Positions 56,701 through 64,000 of a DNA stretch of 64,000 nucleotides are shown in pieces (position 1 is the first letter of the stretch; each line of letters starts with the position of its first letter). Position numbers and translations under genes: made by a program. The stretch lies in contig CANXME010002428.1 in assembly GCA_948144175.1 (NCBI GenBank), positions 1-64,000 on the forward strand, in the 5' to 3' direction. The notes under the pieces are model-generated. The model was given only the letters and a program-made list of their open reading frames with translations, made no database searches and was not told the DNA's origin. Source of the stretch: Closterium sp. NIES-65 (Eukaryota > Streptophyta > Zygnematophyceae > Desmidiales > Closteriaceae).

Positions 56701-59093
56701 CTCCACATTTTCTGTGGCAATTTGCGGTCCGGTACACCGCGCAGCAGCTCAACCTCTGGCTCCGTGTCTCCGCAGACCTCGCCCACACTGCGTTGGACGG
56801 GAGAGGTTGGCGATGCGTCGGTGTTCCGGGTCTAGGGTGCTCGTGCCCTTGTCCGCGATACGTCCGCGGACAAGCTCTCCTCCGCACCATTCCCTGCGTC
56901 TTCCTTGGCTCCCCCCTGACGCGCTTGGCTGGCACTTTTACCACCGCACCTCACGAAGTGTTCTGTCCTCTCAGGACGTCACCTTTGAAGAGTCCTGAGT
57001 CTGCTAGCATTTCTCCGGGTCACTTTTCCCTATGGGGGCCTCTCTCACCATAGCAGTTACGAGAGTGGCTTACATGGCGTGCCCGCCTGAGGAGTCGTGC
57101 TGTTGGAGCTGGAGGTCCTGCTGCTCGAGGTGCTGCGGTTGGAGCTACTCGAGCTGCTCGTCGTGGAGGCGCTGAGAGTACTGGTGTTTCTGGTTCTGGA
57201 GGTGCTCGTACTGGAGGTTCTGGAACTGCCAGGACTGGTGGTGCTGTAGGAGTTGGAGGTGCCGGTTTGGGGTTGCTGCTGCTGGAGGCACTGGAGCTGG
57301 AGGCCCTGGAGCTGGTGCTATCGACCCTGGAGTTGGAGACCCTGAAGCTGGAGGTGCCGGTTCTGGAGGCACTGGAGCTGGAGGTGCTAGAGCTGGAGGC
57401 GCTGGAGCTGGAGGCACTGGCACTGGAGGCGTCGAGGCTGGCGGCCCTGGAGTTGGAGCTGCTGGTCTTGGAGGTGCTGGTAGTGGCCGTACTGGAATTG
57501 CCGGTGCTGCTAGTGCTGGAGGTGCTGCTGGTACGGGCCACGCTGGTCCCGGAGGTGCTAGTACTGGAGGTGCTGGAGCTGCCGGGGCTGGTGGCGCTGC
57601 ATGCTCTGGAGCTGGAGGCGCTGGAGCTAGAGGCGCTGGAGCTAGAGGTTCTGGAGCTGCTGGAGGCGCTGGAGCTGCTGGTGCTGATACTGGGGGTGCT
57701 GGTGCTGGTGGTGCCGCACAGCAACGACTGTTCTTCACTTCGCCGTCACCGTCATCTCTACCATTGCCTAACTCCGTGCTTCGCAAGGTTCTTAGCCTCC
57801 TGTCTTCTACTGGCCTCCCGTTACGGCCATGCTCTCCACTCCCTGCTCCTTACACTGAGCAAACAGACTCGCTTATAGAGCGTCGTGAGCCTGCATCTCG
57901 TCCTGCCTCGCCTGCTCGCGCAGGTCGCATTGGTCGTCATGTTCCTTGTGAGCGTCCTCCTCCTGTACCCGGCACGCACACTATGGCACATCGTCCTTCA
58001 TCTGTTCCACAGCGTGTTCCCCTGCCGTCTCCTCTTGCGTCCTCTCTTCCTGCCGGTCCGGACCCTGAGTCTGACCTTAGTTCGTGCTGCCAGTCTTACT
58101 GTCACGCGTCTCCTAGCCACTGTTGTCACTGACCCTTCGTTTGAGTCTACTGCCGCGTCTGCCTTAGTCGCTGAGCTTGTTGACTTTGCTGCTGCTTGTC
58201 GTCTCGACTACACCACTAGTCTTGTTGCTGAGTCTGAGTCTGCTTGTCCTCCGTCCGTCGGAGGTGACTGTGCTCTTCGCACAGACGTCCTTGAGGATAG
58301 GCAGGAGGACTTTGAGTGTTTTGCAGCTGCTGTACCTCATCTCGTGTCCATGCTGATTGCACATGAGGGAGACCCGGATGCACCAGACATCCCGACCCCG
58401 CGCTCTTACACAGAGGCGATTGAGGGTCCCTACTCCTCTCAGTGGCAGTCAGCCATGGACGCAGAGATGGCATCCTTGAAGTTCACGGGCAATTACGTTG
58501 ACGTAGTTCCCCCACCTGTAGCGAACATCGTCAGTGGCATGTGGATTTTCAGGGTGAAGCGGCCACCGGGCTCTCCGCCTGTCTTTAAGGCGCGTTACAT
58601 TGCACGAGGCTTCAGTAAGAGACAGGGAGTTGACTTCTTCCAGACCTTCTCCCCTACCCCGAAGATGACCACTCTTCGGGTGCTGCTGCACGTCGCCGCT
58701 CAGCGTCACTACGAGCTTCACTCTCTTGACTTCAGCACAGCTTTCTTGCAGGGTAGCCTTCACGAGGAGATCTGGCTGCGCCGTCCACCTGGCTTCACTG
58801 GGTCGTTTCCTGCAGGTACCCGGTAGAGCCTCCGGTGGCCAGTCTACGGTTTCCGTCAGGCGCCTCGCGATTGGCACGACATACTGAGGACGACGCTTGC
58901 GGCTCTTGGGTTTGCTCCTTTGACTGCTAACCCGTCGCTGTTTCTAAGCACCGACACTTCGCTGCCGCCATTCTACATCCTCGTGTACGTCGACGACTTG
59001 GTGTTTGTCACTGCTGACACTAAGAGACTCGCCCACGTGCACAGGAGCTACGCTGGCTCACGTACCTGCTGACCGACTTGGGAGGGCCGCCTC

Positions 59094-59231
59094 TGTCGGA
59101 ATGTTATAATTGTCTAGCCTGCAGTGGGGTACTCTATAGCGAGTACAACCCAATTAGGGTTTCCTATATGTATGCTAACTGCTGCTAGTGCAATCCCTCC
59201 TCCTCTCTTCTTCATTCCCTCATTCTTCACA
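59094..59231 (+). repeat. 5' LTR, 138 bp
   Basis: Ends ATTCTTCACA; closely related to the LTR at 70-198. Confidence 0.9.
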
Positions 59232-59339
59232 TGCTATCAGAGCATCTACGCTCCTGGCGTGTGGGCCCACCCTACTGCTTCCGCTGCAACTGTCTGTTGC
59301 ACGCCCCGTGGGCCGCCCTCTAGTCACGTCCCGTGCCCT

Positions 59340-60060
59340 TAGCGGCCCCGTCGCGCCACCCCTAGAGGCCCCGTCGCCGCCCTTAGCGGCCCCGTCGCCA
59401 CCCTTCGCGGACCCGTCGCCGCCCCTAGCGGCCCCGTCGTCGCCCTTCGCGGCCCCGTTGCCGCCCTTCGAGGCCCCTCTCGGCCCCTTCGCGGACCCGT
59501 CGCCGCCCCTAGCGGCCCCGTCGTCGCCCTTCGCGGCCCCGTTGCCGCCCTTCGAGGCCCCTCTCGGCCCCTTCGCGGCCCCGTCGCCGCCCCTAGCGGC
59601 CCGTCGCCACCCTTCTAGGCCCCTCGCGGCCCCTTCGCGGCCCCGTCGCCGCCCCTATCGGCCCCGTCGCCGCCTCCAGCAGCCTCGTTCGCCGCCCCTT
59701 CGCGGCCCCGTCGCCGCCCCTAGCGGCCCGTCGCCGCCCTTCTAGGCCCCTCGCGGCCCCTTCGCGGCCCCGTTGCCGCCCCTATCGGCCCTGTCGCCGC
59801 CTCCAGCGGCCCCGTCGCCGCCCCTTGCGGCCCCGTCGCCGCCCCTAACGGCCCCGTCGCCGACCTTTCAGGCCCCTCGCGGCCCCCTCGCGGCCCCGTC
59901 GCCGCCCCTATCGGCCCCGACGCCGCCACCAGCGGCCCCGTCGCCGCCCGTAGCGGCCCCGTCGCCGCCCCTATCGGCCCCATCGCCGCCTCCAGCGGCC
60001 CCGTCGCCGCCACTTGTGGCCCCGTCGCCGCCCCTTTCAGCCCTGCCTCGACCCCGCCCC
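59340..60060 (+). repeat. GC-rich leader tandem array
   Basis: About 21-24-bp units around GGCCCCGTCGCCGCCCCTAGC with higher-order duplication (a block near 59450-59580 repeats itself). Nearly the reverse complement in style of the array at 8200-8790. Confidence 0.85.
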
Positions 60061-60940
60061 GGCCATGCTCCGTCGCCTGTCGCGGCGCACCGGGGGCACG
60101 TGCACCGCCCCCCCCTCTTTTCCCGTCGCTAGTCGCGGCTCCCTGGGGGGCCGCACGCGGCCCCCTCAGGTCGCCTTGACAGGCGACGGGAGGGGCGACC
60201 TGGGGGGCGGGGGCGAGCGTCGCCCCTTCTGCCGCCTGCTTTGGCGCCCTGGGAGGCCGCGCGTCGGCCCCCCCCTTCCCCCCCCCCCCCCATAACCTCC
60301 CTACCCGCCATCCCGCCCTGCCATGTGTTAGGGTTTGGGGGTGGCGAGTAGGGGGTGGCGGGTGTGTGGTCTCCCCTGCTCCTCCTCCTCTGTCTCCCAT
60401 TGCTGAAGCTGCCGCTGAAGGGGGTGGGTGTGTGGGAGTCGACGGAGTGGTGCTAGGGGGTGGGGTTTGAGTGAACCTAGGGTGTAGCAAGGGGTGTGTG
60501 AAAGGGGGGTGCTGTGGGAGTGGAACTAGGGTTTGAGCAGGGGGTGTGTGTTGAGGGTGTGGGGCAGCTAGAGGAGATTGTGTGAAGGTAGCTGTCGTGT
60601 CGCCTGCAGCGCCTGTAGTCCGTCGCCCTTGCTTCGGTAGCCAGTGAGCCTGTTGCACCAGTTGCCAGTGGGTCCGTTGCTCCTGCCGCTCGTCTATAGC
60701 CGCGGAGCCAGTTACTCCAGTAGTCCGTCGCCCTTGCTTCGGTAGCCACTAAGTCAGCCGCTCCTGTGCCCGTGCCTCTGCAGCTTCAATCGTTGCCTCC
60801 CATCTTCTCTCTCTCCACAGTTCCTCCTCCTCCTCATTTGCCCGCTATGAGTAACTCTAGCTTTGCTCGCTATTGTGAACTCCTGCTCTATGCCTGCTTG
60901 CTCATTGTGCTGATTACACCCCACTTTGGCTATGGGGGTG

Positions 60941-61078
60941 TGTCAGAATGTTATAATTGTCTAGCCTGCAGTGGGGTACTCTATAGCGAATACAACCCAA
61001 TTAGGGTTTCCTATATGTATGCCAACTGCTGCTAGTGCAATCCCTCCTCCTCTCTTCTTCATTCCCTCATTCTTCACA
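60941..61078 (+). repeat. 3' LTR, 138 bp
   Basis: Partner of 59094-59231; followed by GCCTC. Confidence 0.9.
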
Positions 61079-61573
61079 GCCTCGTTCTCCTCCAGTTCTT
61101 TACGTCGACAACAAGGCCATGATTGCCTTGTGTCAGGAGCACCGACTGGAACACAGGACGAAGCACATCGCTCTGCGTACTTCCTTGCTCGAAAGTTGCA
61201 GCAGCGTGGACAGCTTCGTCTTGCTTACGTGGCCTTAGGCCAACACTGCTGATATCTTCACCAAGGCACTTCAGCCTCGTGATCATCAGCGGTTCTGTAC
61301 TATTCTAGGACTTGTTCCTTCTTGGCCTCACTTGCTCACCTCTTGACTTTGCTTGTACTGTGATTTATATTGTATACCTGCATGCCTACTTCTGCTAGGT
61401 AGTAATCACTATATTGTTGTTGTTGCATATATACCTCTGCATGTGAACTGGCCTTGTGGCCCTTTGCTTGTGCTCGGAGTGTGTGGTGACGTTGTGATCC
61501 ACCCTGAGCTTGCTTTGCTTTTCTTGACTGGTCTTGTGACCCCTTGTTCTTCCCCACCTTGCCTATGGGGGTG

Positions 61574-61706
61574 TGTCAAACTATATATGTGTTAACTCTG
61601 TGTAGGCTATTGTAGGGTAGCCCATATGGGGTACAACCCTATATTATGGTTAGTACTTGTACCCACAATTCATTCAATGCAGCCATTCTAGCTTCTGATT
61701 CTAACA
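61574..61706 (+). repeat. 3' LTR, 133 bp
   Basis: Partner of 53572-53704; followed by TGATT. Confidence 0.92.
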
Positions 61707-61857
61707 TGATTGCCGGACACAAAGTTTTTGACCAAATTTTCCACCTTCCTCCATAGCAGGTCGTCCGGCGGGTACACTTGCACTTGGAAGAGGAAGATCA
61801 TAAACACATATCTGTTGATAACAGTCACCCTTGCTCCCGTCGTGAGATATTTGGTTT

Positions 61858-62003
61858 GGGTTTTCAGTTGATGACGCACAATCACTGGAACTTTACGCCA
61901 AAAGCGCAGTACTGTAGCTTCTGGCGCAGGGTTTCTGCCAGTTTCTCGCTTATCGCGCAGTATTAGTTCCTTTCAACGCAGTTCGATGGTCATTGGGCCA
62001 TAT
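61858..62003 (+). repeat. MITE terminal inverted repeat, left
   Basis: Pairs with 62365-62509; contains GCCAAAAGCGCAG and CTGTAGCTTCTGGCGCA, both kept in the partner. Confidence 0.85.
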
Positions 62004-62364
62004 GTTCGAAATTTAGAGGCCAATATGTTTTACTGTTAGTGAGAACAGTAAATATCCAGTCTTGTATTTTTACCTGCGCGGAAAAAAATTACCCATGAAA
62101 AAGGGCATCAGTCCTAAACACCCAATTTATGGTATTTAGGGTTGATGACTCCCTCGATGCTGCCATCGAAAAAGAATACAGGTCACGAACGTTAAAACCG
62201 ATCGTTTATGGCAACAACTATAAACACTTCTGCATTGTGTTTAAGGTTGATGCTTCCCTAAACAACATGCCATCCAAGAGGGGTTTATATTTTTGTCTAA
62301 CCAAAATACAGGTGTAGACGGTTCGCAGGCCGTCATTTTAAGCGGGGTTGTCGGTCCGTCGATA

Positions 62365-62509
62365 TTCTGGCCAATGATAAACGAACTGGGTTGAAAGGAG
62401 CTAATTCTGCGCTATGAGCGAAAAACTGGAAGAAACCATGCGCCAGAAGCTACAGTGCTGCGCTTTTGGCGCATAGTTTCAGTAAGTGTGCGTGGTCAAC
62501 TGAAAACCC
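62365..62509 (-). repeat. MITE terminal inverted repeat, right
   Basis: Inverted partner of 61858-62003, ending TCAACTGAAAACCC. Confidence 0.85.
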
Positions 62510-63184
62510 TATTTGGTTTTCCACTTACTCAGCTCTCCCGCCGCTCTAACAAATGCTTTCTCCCATGTTGTCTCCTCGCCCCCTCCCGATCACCCCGAGG
62601 AGTCTCTCTACCTCATCCTTCCCTATCCACTTATATTCCACCCCGTCTGGCACCTGTTGTCCCACGTTCCTCCCCAACGGTAGGACCGCGGACTTCCCCG
62701 TGTTCACCTTTAAACCCGACACCGCCGCGTATCCCTGTAGCAGCTCACCCGCATCCCTCAGTTGTTGTTCCCCTTCCGACAGCATGGTAGTGTCATCCGC
62801 ATACCCCACGTACGACAACCTGTCGCAACCTCCTTCTCCGATTCCCAGGTTTCTCTCTTCCACCATCCAGCTCAGAGGCTCCACCGCGCACAAGAAAAGG
62901 TACGGCACAAGCGGACACCCCTGCCGCACCCCTTTCCGCATCGTTATCTGCTCCCCGACCCATCCATTAACACACAGCCTTATGTGTACGTCGCTGTGCA
63001 GGGCCTCTATCTACCGTGCGAACCGCGGAGGGAAACACAGCTTGGCGATCGTCTCTATCATAAAATCCCCGCGCACCGAGTCGTACACCTACTCGAAATC
63101 AATCAAGAGGAGGTACCATTTATTGTTCTCATTCCGGGCTGCTTCAATCACGTCTGCCACCATTGATATCGCGTCCGTCAACTG

Positions 63185-64000
63185 GGAGACGTGTGTCGTG
63201 GCAATGGGGAGGCTCAGTAGTAGTGCCACCAGCGCCGGTCTCCTCAGAACCAGCACCTCTTGTGCCAGCACCTCCTGCTCCAGCACCCCAAGAACTAGCA
63301 CCTCCAGTGCCAGCACCTCCAGCTCTAGCACCCCCTGAACTAGCACCTCCAATGCCAGCACCTCCAAAACTACCCCCACCCCCGAACTAGCACCTCCAGT
63401 GCCAGCACCTCCAGTGCCAGCACCTCCAGCTCCAGCACCCCTCAAGAGAGCACCCCCAGACCGAGTTCCTCCAGTGGCTGCACCTCCAGCTCCAACACCC
63501 CCTGAATTTATAGTAACGTCACAAAAGTGCCGAAGGCCGCAGAGGGGACTATGAGGAAGACTGTGGGGAGGGGGACGCTACCTGACGCATGACCAAGGGT
63601 AGAGGGGTAGCGTGAGACACACCTGGCAGGGCAGGACTAGGGGGGGGCGGGGGTATTGGAGGAGAGGGAGTAGGAGAAGAGGGTGCGAGGAAAAGAGGAG
63701 GAGGGGGGACCGAGAGACCTCGACAGGGGTACCGCATGTAGTAGAATACGGACTCGTCAAACTGGACCTATTAATGGTGGAGGGGCGGGTGTTAATACGA
63801 AAAGTCAGGAGAGCCCTCTAGGGAACCAAGGAAGACACAAGGGATGGCGCGAGCCGAAAGCTTATCCGCAGAGGTGTTGCGGACAAGCACAAGGCAGCCC
63901 CAGACGTGGAAATCTGACGCAACACCAGTGGACTCGGTCCAAAGACTGGTCGGTGAATCCCCTGGTTGTGAGACACGAGGCCAGAGGTTCAGCTAGTGGG
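63185..64000 (-). mobile_element. Old copia remnant, integrase end and linker (broken)
   Basis: Minus-strand continuation, upstream of the LINE, of the copia at 50120-51874. Integrase C-terminal part (about 64000-63700; SADKLSARAIPCVFLGS) and a linker with Ala/Gly/Pro repeats encoded by units around GCACCTCCAGTGCCA (about 63480-63250). It runs off the right edge. Several breaks. Confidence 0.8.

Larger units (their letters stand above)
59094..61078 (+). mobile_element. Non-autonomous copia-derived LTR element
   Basis: LTRs 59094-59231 and 60941-61078 (138 bp, about 3 differences) flanked by GCCTC (59089-59093, 61079-61083). Primer site TGCTATCAGAGCATC. The interior of about 1.7 kb has no gag or pol: a GC-rich array of units around GGCCCCGTCGCCGCCCCTAGC (59340-60060), then a tail ending in CCCCACTTTGGCTATGGGGGTG-type sequence as in 33561-35057. 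Long frames in the array are artefacts. Confidence 0.9.
54261..61345 (+). pseudogene. gag-pol region of copia 53572-61706
   Basis: Parts: gag (54261 to about 55500) with a Gly-rich tract (about 55060-55250), LREW motif and zinc motif of the C-X13-C-X3-H-X4-C type (about 55365-55440); protease region (about 55690); GAG-pre-integrase WHHRLGHPS (about 56140); integrase (about 56340-57000) with VVDDYSRYTT; Gly/Ala-rich linker (about 57100-57720); RT (about 58400-59030) with FSPTPKMTTLRVLL and YVDDLVF; RNase H pieces (about 59040-59090 and 61084-61345). Fossil with many breaks. Confidence 0.88.
53572..61706 (+). mobile_element. Short-LTR Ty1/copia element, old, with nested LTR element
   Basis: LTRs 53572-53704 and 61574-61706 (133 bp, about 10 differences, 92-93% identical) flanked by TGATT (53567-53571, 61707-61711), within the LINE. 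Primer site TGGTTTCAGAGC at 53705; polypurine tract TATGGGGGTG before the 3' LTR. The leader (53705-54260) holds repeats around GCCGCCTGC. Gag starts MATLRVLSFDIEG at 54261. A non-autonomous LTR element sits near its RNase H region (59094-61078). Broken, with many breaks, matching its LTR divergence. Confidence 0.93.
61858..62509. mobile_element. Mutator-like MITE (652 bp, long TIRs, 10-bp TSD)
   Basis: The ends are inverted repeats of about 145 bp each (61858 to about 62003; about 62365 to 62509), beginning GGGTTTTCAGTTGA and roughly 80-85% identical. The 10-bp duplication TATTTGGTTT flanks it at 61848-61857 and 62510-62519. Long inverted ends with a 9-10-bp duplication are the hallmark of Mutator-like elements. 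There is no transposase. The middle holds a 62-codon frame (62129-62317) with two related phrases, VFRVDDSLDAA and VFKVDASLNN, which could be a captured gene piece (Pack-MULE style) or a tandem duplication. It lies within the LINE thumb region, whose sequence continues on both sides. Confidence 0.88.
51875..63184 (-). mobile_element. 5'-truncated LINE, split by a copia and a MITE
   Basis: Non-LTR retrotransposon on the minus strand. Its own DNA is 62520-63184, 61712-61857 and 51875-53571 (about 2.5 kb); the gaps are the MITE (61858-62509) and the copia (53572-61706), each bounded by an exact target duplication. The 3' tail is A-rich with about five CAAA units (plus-strand 51877-51919). A 13-bp near match, GGAGACG(A/T)GTGTC, at 51862-51874 and 63185-63197 is a likely target duplication and fixes the 5' truncation at about 63184. 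It landed in the linker of the old minus-strand copia. Confidence 0.85.
52270..63184 (-). pseudogene. LINE reverse-transcriptase ORF (ORF2-like), interrupted
   Basis: The product would copy element RNA at a nicked target. Parts from the 5' side: RT fingers (63184-62950; LTDAISMVADVIEAAR, then KWYLLLIDFE), palm (62941-62700; GVRQGCPLVPYLF and the catalytic box YVGYADDTTML), thumb (from 62540 across the MITE to 61720; TTGARVTVINRYVF, then YPPDDLLWRKVENLVK), continuing across the copia at 53571 with HADTERHFRLWSEDLMY and GGLGVIDPRG. The C-terminal part (53342-52270) ends in a zf-RVT-like CANCSLEETMEHCLLEC. It spans at least three reading frames beside the two large insertions, so it is dead. The endonuclease half is absent because of the 5' truncation. 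Confidence 0.85.

Noticed and set aside
59200-60660. 312-codon minus-strand and other frames
   Set aside because: Artefacts of the GC-rich leader array in the non-autonomous element.

Overview
The window is eukaryotic, GC-rich in parts, and almost entirely built of mobile DNA inserted into other mobile DNA. Three things suggest a streptophyte (plant or charophyte green alga): copia primer sites matching the 3' end of plant initiator tRNA-Met (TGGTATCAGAGC type), a chromodomain Gypsy element, and a DXO/Rai1-family host gene with an RGG-rich N-terminus as in plant DXO1. A zygnematophyte-like alga is a guess; no species can be named.

Layout. 1-198: 5' end of a minus-strand LTR element leaving the window. 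199-9049: two pieces of one copia family lying tail to tail (plus 199-3740, minus 3741-9049), the second with its 5' LTR cutting an acidic host-like reading frame (9050-9672). 10188-17202: a small DNA-transposon-like element with 28-bp perfect inverted ends, holding a young copia of another lineage (10866-16946). 17618-19409: the only recognised host gene, a DXO/Rai1 decapping nuclease (minus), with a 14-bp minisatellite just past its stop. 20566-32521: a coding-poor LTR element whose 5' LTR holds a very young copia (20610-28093) and whose interior holds a 367-bp element (31306-31672). 32902-35829: a non-autonomous LTR element holding a second one (33561-35057). 35860-44200: an old minus-strand copia remnant holding a full-length copia (36040-43405). 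44274-49402: a chromovirus. 50120-64000: an old minus-strand copia split by a 5'-truncated LINE (51875-63184), itself hit by a copia (53572-61706, holding a non-autonomous LTR element at 59094-61078) and by a Mutator-like MITE (61858-62509).

Most insertions are fixed by exact target-site duplications: CAATG, GAGGC, ATGAG, GTAAT, CTTAG, GTGAG, CAAGG, ATAGC, TGATT, GCCTC and the 10-bp TATTTGGTTT. LTR divergence gives relative ages: identical LTRs for 20610-28093, one difference in 403 for 10866-16946, about 2% for the chromovirus and several non-autonomous elements, 3-4% for 36040-43405 and 20566-32521, 7-8% for 53572-61706.

The least ordinary material is: small LTR elements that keep only the LTRs, GC-rich leader repeats and 3' tail of the resident copia family; a hairpin shared by otherwise diverged LTRs; an atypical zinc motif and a twice-used PQxLREW motif in the copia polyprotein; the MITE with its repeated internal reading frame; and the inverted-end element at 10188-17202. 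No tRNA, rRNA or CRISPR locus was found.
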